Source: Vairimorpha ceranae
Taxonomy: Eukaryota; Microsporidia; Nosematidae
Length of the DNA: 64,000 bases
NCBI RefSeq assembly: GCF_000988165.1
Contig: NW_020169298.1
Span: 106,243-170,242, forward strand
Reading direction: 5' to 3'
Shown here: positions 1-10,954 of the stretch, piece by piece
Numbering within the stretch: position 1 is the stretch's first letter
How the letters are laid out: every line of letters begins with the position of its first letter
Position numbers and translations under genes: made by a program
The notes under the pieces: generated by a model
Seen by the model: only the letters and a program-made list of their open reading frames with translations
Database searches by the model: none
Told to the model about the DNA's origin: nothing

Positions 1-350
1 AGCGCAAGCACCAAAGCAGAAAATCCGGAGGCTGAAGATGCTACGCCGCAACTGTGCGGAAAATTATTCTCTGATTCAATGAGAAGAAAGCACTCGTCTT
101 GTTTGATTTTTTTAAATAAATTCACAATATATTTAATTTTCTTATTTAGACTAGTAGGTTTACCATTAAAAATAAATTCATCTTTATTTTTTTCGTTATA
201 TGATATGCTGGTTGTGGTTATAAGCTTTGTGCATTGGAATGAAATAGATGGATTGGAACATATATTAGAATTAATATCTTCTTTTCCCCAATATTTTACA
301 ATTGCTATATTAGGATTTGATATTACACTGACTTTATTAGATTTAGACAT
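1..350 (-). CDS. MVD1: Mevalonate diphosphate decarboxylase, 5' part (cut by window edge)
   Basis: Makes isopentenyl diphosphate from mevalonate diphosphate in the cytosol (last step of the mevalonate pathway). Reading the minus strand from the ATG at 350 gives 116 uninterrupted codons to the window edge. Two family hallmarks are visible: the N-terminal SNPNIAIVKYWGK block with the following NPSISFQC segment, and the serine-rich phosphate-binding loop NNFPHSCGVASSASGF near the edge. About the last two thirds of the protein lies outside the window. A GGG at 354-356 (CCC on the coding strand) sits 3 bases before the ATG, supporting this start. The opposite strand is also open across this stretch (79-423), but its product is unlike any family and is a shadow. 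Confident call. Confidence 0.93.
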   Translation of the reverse strand, partial: MSKSNKVSVISNPNIAIVKYWGKEDINSNICSNPSISFQCTKLITTTSISYNEKNKDEFIFNGKPTSLNKKIKYIVNLFKKIKQDECFLLIESENNFPHSCGVASSASGFSALVLA

Positions 351-353
351 TAA

Positions 354-356
354 GGG
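354..356 (-). promoter_or_regulatory. CCC start-proximal motif of MVD1
   Basis: CCC on the coding strand three bases before the ATG at 350. It is the same motif that precedes most genes in the window and helps fix the start. Confidence 0.6.
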
Positions 357-1849
357 CAATTTTACAAAAAAAGTAGCATTTAAAAAAAGGAGAAAAATCA
401 GTGCATTAAATAACATTTATTAATTACAGTAGCATGCTTAAGAAAAGTAAATGTGCTGTTATATAAAATGATTACTCAAAAATATTTCATTTATCTGAAT
501 GATTAATTAAATGTACAAGTTGCTAATTAAATATACATTAAATTGATTTTTTGCTAAAGATTTGACACAATTGATTAAAAAGTAAAAGTTTTTTAATTTG
601 AAAAATATAAACAGAACCTTTAATTTTAAAAATTTAGAAGTTTTTAAAACAAAGTGTTATGCTATAAGTATGGTTGTTAAAAAACATAGATTTATTAAAA
701 AATAAAATAATAATGTAAGCATGTCAACTATCGTGATGTCTTTGATTGCCTAACCTTTATTTTTTAAAAATTTAGCTCCTTTAGGAATAATTTTGTTTTA
801 ATTCTTAGCCTGAAAAGAAATCGAATGCCAGTTATAAATAACTCTAAATTTAGAGAAAAGAAGAAAACCCCAATTTTATAATCTTTTGGATATATCAATA
901 GGTTCAACTTAAAGGCTACATTTTTTATGATGAACTAGTTTAAACAAATGGTGTGAAGAATTTTGATTTAAAAGCTGTTCTTAAGTCTTATTTAAAATTC
1001 CTTTTTTTGATATATTGGCAATACCATATATCTAAAAATTTTATATATTACATAGATGTAGAAATACCTAATCAAGCGGAATTGCATAGATTATTTGCTG
1101 GAGGTGAATGGGAAGTAAGAAAAAAAATACGATAATCAAGAAAGTAAAAAAAAAATATGGTTTTATGGGAAGATTGTTTGATTTTGGATAGAGAATTAAT
1201 ATATAGGTTAAAACAAGTTATTAAATTTAAAAGGATTTTTTTGGCTTGGTGTCATTTTTATATAAATTATCCATTTATGTAAGAAAAAACTTTAGGCTTT
1301 TGGCTAGCCACTGTGGTATCTAACACATAATTTTAATTGTTGTAAAGTTTTAAAACACTAACAAGAATTATTTTATTAAATTTTATTTTCTTTTAAAAGA
1401 CATAATTTTTTGGGAGAACAATATGTTTTGGAAACACCAAGATAGAGGGATCACAATGAAGAACCATTATTTTTAAATTAGTTATTATAATACATATACT
1501 TATTCACATTAGAACAGTACTTTTGTTTCGCCCGCCTCACTGGAGATTACGACAAATACTCAGGATAATATGTTAAAATTATTCTTATCTTTTTTTTTAT
1601 ATTTAAACTTGAAAAAAATATTAAAAACGTAAAATTGAATATATTATGTTAGTTTTTGTAAGTAATATAAGCTGTTGGCAATATCAAACAAATTTTATTA
1701 GTTCCAAAAAATTAATTTCAAAAAGAATATGGTTAAGCATTGTTTATGCACTGGTAAAGTTTTTTTTGATGTTCGAAAGGTATTGGTTCGAGCTTTGACA
1801 TTACAAATTCGCAAATAATAATAAAACGGCGTTGACACAATAATTGTAA
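357..1849. other. AT-rich spacer without a recognisable gene
   Basis: Very AT-rich. A 60-codon plus-strand ORF at 953-1135 has no recognised motif and no C/G-triplet signal before it, and is followed by stops in all frames; it could be a fragment of an old mobile element. A perfect 14-base palindrome (two 7-base arms around CTCTAAA/TTTAGAG) lies at 842-855. No RNA gene seen. Confidence 0.5.
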
Positions 1850-2095
1850 TAAAGTATTTGTCGGTAAAGTTGTATCGTGGGCTTTTCTGTAAGCGTCGAC
1901 TAATAGCTGTGTAGATGTGTCCTAAGAGATGTAGGAGACGCATAACATTTTTGGGTCGGCACGAAAAATGCCGTAGCCGTTGAATTATTCGCAATCCCAT
2001 TTGGAGACCTAAGTAAGAAATAATATTTGTTGTACCGCCTGAGAAGGGCTAGCATTTCGCGTGTGATGGTGAGAGTCTATCACGGTCATTAAATT
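1850..2095. other. GC-elevated patch, possible decayed coding relic or structured RNA
   Basis: This patch is visibly richer in G and C than its surroundings. On the minus strand there is an ORF at 1698-2000 (100 codons) and a second frame that reads as protein-like between stops, but neither shows a recognisable domain. A short hairpin (GTGATG pairing with TATCAC) lies near 2065-2090. It does not match the conserved blocks of 5S, U1-U6 or SRP RNAs that I could look for by eye. Identity unknown. Confidence 0.3.
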
Positions 2096-2705
2096 TATAT
2101 TGCCTAAACCAATTACAAGATCAAGTGAAACTTTAGTCTTTAAATGTACTTTTAGTCGTCATTTCTTTGTAACTTTTCACTAAGATTAAAAATATCTTTT
2201 GTTTAAGCGGGCTTGGGGGATGCTAACGCCTATAATGCGCGTATGTTTAGATTAATGAAAGGGGAATTTTTAATAGAAGGAGGGTAAACAAAAAAAAAAT
2301 TACAAAAGATTAGCTGAGAATTTAATTAATAAAAACTGTGATGTATGTATAATAATAAATCTGAAAAAATTGTGGTATGCTTTAATGTAATTTAATGAAT
2401 AGGCGTTTTTTTTGTAATAATTATCAATGAACAAATAAATTTTTAAATTTTGGCTATGTCGTAACCATTTAATACCTTCGAATTCAACGACACCTGTCGC
2501 AAAATGATTGGTCGTTTAACTATAAATTAGATTTACCAAAGACAAGGGATGGATATTTTTAATAAAGACTTTAGTTCTGATGCGTCACACTGAAATTTAA
2601 AATATTATAACATATAAAGTTGTGGTTATTTTTGTAAAAAAAGTTTCTATACCTAGTTGTTACAGTAGAGTTAAAAGTTGTGCTATTAAATTTTGTTTGA
2701 ATATA

Positions 2706-2916
2706 CAGTCCGTTGCATAATCTTATGACATCCTCATTTTGATAAAAATTTTAATTAAATTGCACCAAAGTAAAAATTTATTAACATAATTCAATTCGTT
2801 TTTATATTTAAATTTAGTTTAGTTACTCATTTATTCTATTACTAGATATAATGATTGGTTTAAAAAATTGGGTTTTTTTTTAAAAAAAGGTGTTGCATAA
2901 TCTTCCGACAGTCTGA
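2706..2916 (+). repeat. Left terminal inverted repeat with two direct sites
   Basis: The outer site starts at 2708 (GTCCGTTGCATAATCTTATG...) and the inner at 2890 (GTGTTGCATAATCTTCCG...), 182 bp apart. The stretch between them aligns with the reverse complement of the right end, for example the TACTCATTTATT...TACTAGATATA segment at 2824-2850. Confidence 0.88.
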
Positions 2917-3966
2917 TTTTTGATATATTTTTTTGTGAGAAAAAGATTTAAAAAGAATTTTTTGTCAGCCTATTATTGATAGAAAACCATACCTTGATGA
3001 TTTTGAGAAAGCCGTTATTATTTTGCTGAGTAAGCAAAAAAAGTCAATTTCCGAAATTAGCAGAGAGATAAGCAGATCACATGTTGTTATTGCTAAATAC
3101 ATAAATAACCTTAAAATTATGGCAAGAAGAAATCATCTGTTCGTCTAAAAAAGCCTCTCTTAGAACACAATCAAAATTAATTAAAATTGCTAGTGGTAAA
3201 AATTTTATTGCGAATAGGTTGAAGCACATTTTAGATTTAAATGTGCATACATCCACTACAACAAGAATTTTAGCAAAAGATGGCGGACTAATAAAAAAAG
3301 AAAATTGCAGAAAATCTGCTTTAAATTTGAACATAAAAAAAATATAATATTATTTTCAGGTAAATATCAAAATTTTTGGATTATAGATAGAAAGAAATAA
3401 TATTAATAGATGAAAAAAGTTAAATCTGATATCCCAGATTGTTATAACTATTATTGGGTAGGTATTAAAATAAAAGAAGTTGTGTATTCTCGCAGAACCA
3501 TGAGACGACTTTTACTCATGGTTTGGGGCTGTTTTAATTATTTTAAGTCAAAATTGGCTTTTATTTCAGGAAGTATAGATAGTTTAACACATCAAGATAT
3601 ATTAAATAATTTTTACTTTTATTTATTGATGAACAAAACTTACTTAAAAATTTTTCAGCAGGATAACGCAAGACCACATTTTTTAGTATCTACAAAAAAT
3701 TGCCTAGCTTGCAAAAATATTAAAACAATTTTTTAACTAGCATGTCTCCTGACCTTAATCCTATGCAAATCTTTGAGAAAGCTTTTTAGACGGGTTTATT
3801 CTGCAGTAAAACCTATGATAGTGTAAACAAATAAAAGCCTCAATTTCTGAAAAATGGCAATAAATAGCACAGATTTCTGTAAAAAACTTTTTGATTTGAT
3901 GAAAAACAGAATTAAACTCGATATTAAAACAATGGTGGCTTTATTGGTTATTAAATATCATTAAAA

Positions 3967-4176
3967 CTAAACTGTCGTAAGATTCTGCAACACTTTTTTA
4001 AAAAATATTCTAAATTTATAAAAATGACACAATATATCTAGTAATAAAATAAATGAGGAGTAAAACCCCAAAAAGAAAAAAAATAAAAAAGATTAATATC
4101 AACAAATTGGTGTATTGGTGCAATTTTCGTAAAATTTTTTATAATAAATGGGTGTCATAAGATTTGCAACGGACTT
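3967..4176 (-). repeat. Right terminal inverted repeat with two direct sites
   Basis: The inner site is at 3971-3993 and the outer at 4153-4175. Both are in inverted orientation to the left end and their outer edges are 182 bp apart, exactly the left-end spacing. Confidence 0.88.
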
Positions 4177-4446
4177 TATAAGCAAATTGAAAAATATGTA
4201 AAAAAAAAAGAAAAGTATTAAGTATTAGAAAAAATAAGACTTAAATTTAAAAGTTTTTGTGCAGCCAATATTTTGCAATAATTGAATCAAAAATATTTTA
4301 TGGTTAGACAAAAAATTTATCAAATCAGCTTTTTTTTAAATTTATCTCAGATTTCTTCAAAAAGTAACATAAGTTTTATAACTTTTTTTTGAAAAAACTA
4401 AAAAAATAGAAAGTTACTTAAAATTTGATTATAACAATAAAAAAAA

Positions 4447-5013
4447 TTACTCATGTTTATTTCTGTCATCACGCCTAAGTAATGGTAAAATTCGCCTTCT
4501 AGCATTAATGAACCAATTATTAATTTGACAAATATCTAAACCAGTTTTTTCGCAAAATAATATCTTTTGTATCTCACTTGGATATGGATGTTTCATATTT
4601 TCTTCGAGCCAAGTTTTTAAAATTTTAGTAACTTTGTGAGGATAATTTGCACGACGCATTATTTTTTTGCTTCGTTGATGCTGTTCAATTTCTGAAATAA
4701 ACTTTAAATATTCCTCGGAACATATTGTTTCCGGTGCAGCTAATAATTCGTCTAGATTTTTATAAAATTCATCTGTATAATTTTGAACCATTTCCAATAA
4801 ATTATCTTCAAATTTTAAAATTCTTTTAATTCGTTCAAGGAAAAAAATTAAACTTAATTTATACAATTGACAATCTTTAAATTTCTTAGAAAAAAATAGT
4901 TCTTTAAAGTCATCTTTAATAGACTTAATTTTAGTTGATAATTCAATTCTACATGAGTTTCCAGTTAAGTACATCTTTTCTAACTCTATAATATTAACTA
5001 AAATATTAATCAT
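4447..5013 (-). CDS. TALE-class homeodomain protein, copy A
   Basis: Predicted nuclear transcription factor, 188 aa. The homeodomain occupies about residues 118-176: RRANYPHKV in helix 1, the PYP three-residue loop extension that defines the TALE class, then the recognition helix WFINARRR, which includes the invariant W, F, N and R contacts. The N-terminal ~110 residues are helical and align along their length with copy B at 10955-11542 (for example LYKLSLIFFLERI...FEDNL against YYKVFLLFLLKKS...FEDEL), so the two are paralogs. It is transcribed away from copy B. The start is the first ATG; a later Met (residue 14) is an alternative. No CCC lies next to the ATG, but a GGG is about 20 bases upstream. 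Confidence 0.9.
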   Translation of the reverse strand: MINILVNIIELEKMYLTGNSCRIELSTKIKSIKDDFKELFFSKKFKDCQLYKLSLIFFLERIKRILKFEDNLLEMVQNYTDEFYKNLDELLAAPETICSEEYLKFISEIEQHQRSKKIMRRANYPHKVTKILKTWLEENMKHPYPSEIQKILFCEKTGLDICQINNWFINARRRILPLLRRDDRNKHE

Positions 5014-6339
5014 TTAAGTCCTACAATTATAGCCCTTAAATATAAACTACTTTTACTGATTTATTAAATGTTTTTAAAAATAAATATATTAAATAAAAAT
5101 ATTTTTTAAATGTTTTTTTTTCAATTTAAATAATTGTTATTTTATTTTAATTTTCAAGCAAAAATTGAATTTTTTAATTGTAAAAATATTAATTAAATGT
5201 CAAAAATTTTACAAAAAATAAATAAAATCTTATTTAGATAAATTTAATTAAAAATCTTACTCTTATTGTTACAACTTAAAATTGTAATTGTTTTTTAAAT
5301 GACATAAATTATAGTTGTAACATTACAGCAAAAATTTTTAAAATTGCGTAAGTAAAACTTGTTCTTAAATGTTCTTAAATTATTTTGATTATTATGACGT
5401 TTATTAAATAAGCTTGATTAATATAACACCCAACAAAAAAATCAATTCATTAAATTAATTATTTTCAATTATTTTATTTATTAAAACATGCATATGATTT
5501 ATAAAACCAATGTGATTACTTTTGTTAAATAAATGTAAACTCAATACAATATATTATTGGATTAAAATTAAAAATAAAATTCTTGATCCAAACAGACTCT
5601 TTAGTCATAAAGTAATATATATTATCAAAATTTTAGAAAAAATACCCCTTTTTTAAAAAACCAAAAAAAAACATATATTTAAAATTAACAAATATTTTAA
5701 TTTAATTATAAATAACAAATTACTTATCTAAAAATAATATTGTAACATGTTTTTAATTAGCAAAGTGTCTTTATTTCTTCTTATCATATATTTAGCTAAA
5801 TAAATTTTTGAAAGTTATAATTGCAACATATATTGTAATTGACCCCTTTAGAATTCGCATTGGGCCTCTATTGTATTTGTATGAACACCAATTTTAAGAT
5901 TTTTTAAATACAAACTATGATTAATTATGTAATGACTTAATAATAAATTATTTAATTGTAATAAGTTGTCTACATATCAATTATTATAGTTGAATTTTGG
6001 TTTATATACCTTACAAGTAGTTATAATAAAGTATTTCCACTCTTTGTTTAAGATATTAATATTATTCTTATTATTTTGCCATTTTTAGACTCATCCACTT
6101 CTATCATAAAACCATTACCGGACAAAGCTTTACAACCTTTAAAACATTTGCTATAAATTTTAAACAATGTAACCTGTTTAATGTAAAAAATACGTTTTCC
6201 TATCGACACCCAAAATGTTAGAAATAATAAAGAAGTATTTTACAATTATTAATAAACTATATTTAACATTAGTAAATGATCTAATTTTGTGTATTTAATT
6301 GTTGTATTTTTAAAAATACTAAAATGAAATTTATAGCTT
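5014..6339. other. AT-rich intergenic spacer
   Basis: Between homeobox copy A and a MULE relic. Extremely AT-rich, no ORF with recognisable content and no RNA gene seen. It presumably holds the upstream control region of copy A. Confidence 0.5.
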
Positions 6340-6960
6340 ACGCATTTCAACAAAATGGAGGCTTCCTTTATCACATAGACGTGATTCTGTTCAACATTGA
6401 AGACGCAATTAACATTGCCTCAAAAATAAAAGATTGACTTGGCCTAAAAATTACCTAATAATTTTTAATCTCTAAATGTTACAAAATTTATCAAAAAATA
6501 TTTAAAAAACAACAAGGAAAAAGACAAGATCATTTTTAAAAAATATTTTTATAATTTCAAAGAATCAATCAAAGTAAAATTGATTTGTTAATTTAAAGGG
6601 GAAATGCACCTCTTCGCTGAAGACAACTATAGGACAGAATTTCCTAAAAATATCATTAAACAACCATGCAAAAGATGAGGAAAAACACAACAAAGTTCTG
6701 TTTGCTGCTAAAATTATAGAAAGAACACTTGAGACATCTGGCCGGCGAGGCATAAAATTTATAATGTTTTAAATGTTTTAAAAAATTCTAGTTATATATC
6801 TTTAAATGTTAAGAAATGAAAAAAAAATAGCTGATGAAGCAAGAAAAAAAAATAATTTATTAATTGATAAAGATTAAAATATTCCAGAAGATACTGAAAA
6901 CAAGCAAAAATAAAAAGTTTTTACATAATTGGGATGCTACAAAGGAATTTGACTTTATTT
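6340..6960 (+). pseudogene. Mutator-like (MULE) transposase relic, N-terminal part
   Basis: Plus-strand fragments match the N-terminal half of the second MULE relic at 48960-50290 in order and spacing: the stretch running into ...CAAAGAATCAATCAAAG, the CACAACCATGCAAAAGATGAGGAA block (HNH-like segment after the FLYWCH-type zinc region), the GAGACAT...GGCGAGGCAT block, and GAAAACAAGCAAAAATAAA. All frames are broken by stops. The catalytic half is missing here, so this is a truncated copy. Identification rests on the similarity to the better preserved copy. Confidence 0.65.
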
Positions 6961-9900
6961 AAGTAATACTCTAATGAGCTTAAAATTTTATGGTTGTCGT
7001 CTGTTCCTTGCAGGCTTTTAAAATAACCCTTATATCACTTGATAATTTATTAGAGTTTTTGTTTATATAAAACATGAGTTAAAATGTTAAATTTTTTTTA
7101 TAGTAAATTTTTCAAAAAAAACTAGCTTGTGCTGTCCCGTTAAAAACGAGATCACAAATATAATGTGTGTTCTTTGGCTGAATGTTGTTTAATTTCTTTC
7201 CAAGTTCTAATACCCCTTTTTTCTTTATTAAAATATTTATTTTATTATTTTTTTCACTGCTACATAAGAATTATATGTATAGCTTATTCATTTATTAATA
7301 TGATTTTTCCCCACTCAATAACATGTATTATTTCTGTGCATTTTAAAATTAAAAAATGTTCTAAAGAATACTTCTGTGTAGAAATTTTTTTGTATTAGAA
7401 TGCCTAGTTATCAAAGAACTCTTTAGTTTCTAAAAATTTTTCATTTATATATACTGCATATTATATGTAGTACATTAAAGGTATGACATACCAAGCTGGC
7501 GTGTTTGCCAGGAATTGTCCCTGTGGCTAAAAAGCATTCTAGGATGCTGCGTAAAATTTGTTTACGTAAGGTTTTTTCATTGAAATAGGACTCTGTACTT
7601 GTAGAAGAAATTTTGTTGTAGTGGCTACCTTGATTCATCATTTTTAAATTAATAGTTTTCTTATTTATATTTATAGTAAACCAATGAACATATTTGTTTA
7701 GCAAATGGTCCAATATATTAATTTAATTACTAAAACGAATGGCGTTTCAACGTGATTTTGTAAATCATTAGTCATCTTAAAATGTGGTATAAGAATTATA
7801 CCACATTTTCTTTTAACCAAATGCTATCTCTGTAGGCATAAACCCTTTTAATGCTGACTGTATTAAAATCCAATCATCTCTTTTTTTTTTTAATACTAAC
7901 TGCACGCATACCTATATTACTCGCATCCATCTTTAGTAAGAATTACTACCAAAAAATGCTACTTAGGTGTTCCTAGGCCATTAATAATTTTTAATTTTTT
8001 TTAACACATTTACTTTTTAAGCTACTTTATTTCTATTTTAAACAAAATCATTTAAATTTGTCGTTAAATTAACAGCCAATCTTACATAGTCTATAAAATC
8101 CTACTACTATCCAATTGTTCTAATTCATAATGTCTGAAAACATTTTGATACTTAATTATCAAATAATTCATTTATAAATCGGAGGTTAATTATCTTTGTC
8201 ATTTCATGTAGTTCGTAAAAATTAAGATTTTAGTTAAAAACATGTATTATAGTTACATGTCTCACGTTTTTGTAATCTCAATCTCCATAATATTTCAAAT
8301 AAATGTTTATCGTGTTATAACACATATCTGGAAAAAGTTAAGATATTACCAATTTATCTATTTGCTCCTTTTTTTAAAATCACTAAAAATTCGTCCACGA
8401 TCATTTGTTATATTTATAAAGAGATTCAATATTCTATAACAATAATTTTTCATTCAAACATTTTCATCAAATTCAAAAAGTTTTCATTTTCGGCAATTTT
8501 TTCGACTGAATGCTTTACAATACTTCTTTAAAATCAAACAATGTGTAACATTTTACCGGTCTTGCTTTTCAAAAGTCTTTTCTTATATTTACTAAAAATA
8601 TTTTTATTAAAAATGTCAATGAAGGCTATTTACAAATCTTATACCACTATTCAATTTCGGTAATAAATAGTATTTCTAAATTTTAATCTTTAGCCTTTAA
8701 AAAATTCTTCACATATTTAAAATGCCGCTCTGTTCTCTTAAATAAAGCTTGTCAAACTTTAAATCTTCATAAATACCTCTTTCTTTTTCTGTCTAAATTT
8801 TTCATTTTTCATTTTACATTTATTAATCTTTCCACTATAAATACAAAACAAGTCGTTAAATTTATGACAATGTTTTCTAACATCAATTTTCTTATTTTAA
8901 GCTTTTCTATATTTAAATCCTCTATAGATTTTTTTATTTTTAATCTTTGTCAATTTTCTCTTCTATTAGTCTTTCTCAGCACATAGTCCAAACCACCACC
9001 TTATTATTAAAAATTAGCAAAATTTTAATATCATATAATCTTAAAATTTTATAAAACAACTTTCTAGCATAATTAAATCATCTTATTGATAAATAGCATA
9101 AATACTTGTCTTCCGTATTCTGTTTATTAATCCTCAGCATATCTTGACCATGCTACTTAAAGTCTTCATCATCTTTACATTCATTTTTTTTCTTTATCCT
9201 TTTTCTTCTTTAAGTTTTCAAAGTTTCAATACTTTTTTTAGTTGTTGCTAAAAGTCTGTAGGAATTGCATGATTTTTATTGATAACTATCTAAAATAAGT
9301 ACGTTAAAATAATATTTGAGATTACATGACTTAATTAGTTTCAAACGTTTAATCTGGTAAAACATATGTATTGTTTACGATTGGCCAGCATGACCACAAC
9401 AAACTTATTTCTTATTCATTATTCATCACCCTTTTTCCAGTATTCTCATACCAAAAATTATAAACTTTTGCTTGTTTTGTTTAAAATTACTAGTTGTACG
9501 AATCATAATCCTTTAGAAGGCAATGATTATAATATTTAATTTTTCAACTTCCTAATTAGGATCTTCTCTTGACAACAATATTTGTGTACCCTAAAAAATA
9601 ATCTCTCACAATTGGTGGAGCATTTTTAAAAACAGATTTGACATATAGTTATAATTTTAAATCTTTCCTAAGTCTAATTATTGTATAGGCTATATCACTT
9701 CACATCATTGAATTTGTCGTTTTTTAACACATTTATTTATGAAATCGGTCTACGCTAAAAAAATATAAATTTTATAGTAGCATGAAGAATACACAAACAA
9801 AAGAATGTAAAGGAAAATTTAGAATAGAAACAATAATTTTTTTTGAAAACTGTACATTTACTGAAAAGAGTATTGGCGTGAAGAGCGTTTTAAAAAATAG

Positions 9901-10949
9901 TTAAACAGTATTACGGTAAATTCGGTAACTAATTTGAATTTTTTATTTTAGGTATAAGTTGCAAGATAATGACTTAACTTTTGTATTAGATTATTTAAAT
10001 GGCTTGTTTTTGAATTTTTTAAAGATCAAATATTTGCAAAAATGCCTTATTTTTAAATAACAAAGTATTTCGAATTTAGTTTGATTTTCACTTCAAATTT
10101 GCATATCGATATGCTTTAAAGTATTGGTAATAAGAAACATAAGTCTAATATAATCAAGTTCTAATATAAAAATCAACAATTCCTTAGGCGTATGTAATCT
10201 AACAAAAGCTATTAAAGAGTTTACTTGAGATGCATTTTTGTATACTAATTTTTAGTTTCCAAAAATTGTAAGTTTGAGCAAATAATGTTAAAATGCGTTT
10301 AATTAGTAATTTTGATCAGAATATATTAAAAGTACAATTTTGAATATCATATTGTTTGTACCCATCTTTTTTACGACTTTAATAGATGACTATTTTTTAA
10401 TCGTATTGTAATTTGTTTACGATATAATACTACACACATAATTTTAATAAGCTTGATTAAATATTTTGTAGTTGTGAAAAATAAAAAATGCCATAATGCC
10501 TATTAATCGTTTAAATAGAGTAATTGTAAATTATAATAAAAAAACTTGCTATAAAATGTATTTACATGAGAATAGGAGAATACATATGTACATGATATTA
10601 CTTAACATTGTCTTAAACGGTCGTATCAGCTAATATAAAACATTTTTTTATATATAAATTAATATTTAAATAAATTTAATATCACTTTTTAAATTAATTT
10701 AAAATCAAATAAATTACAAATTAATAAAAATAAACATTAAATTAATTTTTATCTGTTGTAAAATTTATATTTATTTTTAATTATTAATTAAAATTTTATA
10801 AATATCTATAATTCAAATTACAATATGTTTAAATTACTTTTGTAGTTTATCAGTTGAATTTTAAGTTTATATTAGAAAAAAACAATAGGGACAGCAAAAT
10901 TTGTATATATAAAATGGCTAGAAAAACATTTATATAATTATTGTTAACA
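6961..10949. other. Long AT-rich spacer between the two homeobox genes
   Basis: No convincing gene. A 90-codon minus-strand ORF at 7441-7713 lies in a slightly GC-richer patch (about 7480-7620) but has no known motif and no start-proximal signal; it may be a fragment of an old element. A perfect hairpin is at 7779-7809. The last 100 bases contain the leader of homeobox copy B. Confidence 0.5.
7779..7809. repeat. Perfect 14-bp inverted repeat (hairpin)
   Basis: Arm AAAATGTGGTATAA at 7779-7792, a GAA loop, and its exact reverse complement at 7796-7809. It is not near any gene end. It could be a transcript terminator-like hairpin, a tiny MITE remnant or a protein-binding palindrome. Confidence 0.8.
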
Positions 10950-10953
10950 GGGG
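10950..10953 (+). promoter_or_regulatory. GGGG start-proximal motif of homeobox copy B
   Basis: GGGG ends one base before the ATG at 10955. GGG is the less frequent variant of the CCC signal and supports this start rather than the next in-frame Met (residue 9). Confidence 0.5.
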
Positions 10954-10954
10954 C

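Larger units (their letters stand above)
2706..4176 (+). mobile_element. Tc1-like (Tc1/mariner) transposon, decayed, with IR/DR ends
   Basis: A 1471-bp element flanked by TA dinucleotides (2704-2705 and 4177-4178), the target duplication expected of this superfamily. Each end is a roughly 210-bp inverted repeat carrying two direct copies of a ~23-bp site, the IR/DR layout known from Sleeping Beauty-type elements. Between the ends, broken plus-strand frames (about 2985-3800) encode recognisable Tc1/Tc3-like transposase pieces: a helix-turn-helix stretch (ISEISREISRSH), a second DNA-binding stretch, the DEKK...YNYYW block at about 3405-3460, QQDNARPH near 3655-3685, and SPDLNPM near 3745-3765. 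Frameshifts and stops separate the pieces, so it cannot make its own transposase. The longest intact piece is 3410-3736. Confidence 0.88.

Noticed and set aside
79..423. 114-codon plus-strand ORF with hydrophobic product
   Set aside because: It is the antisense shadow of the mevalonate diphosphate decarboxylase gene on the minus strand, which has clear family motifs.
1782..1800. GGTTCGAG phrase suggesting a tRNA T-loop
   Set aside because: The neighbouring bases do not pair into a T-stem and no acceptor or anticodon arm fits.
3077..3334. 85-codon minus-strand ORF
   Set aside because: Antisense to the Tc1-like transposase pieces; no own motif.
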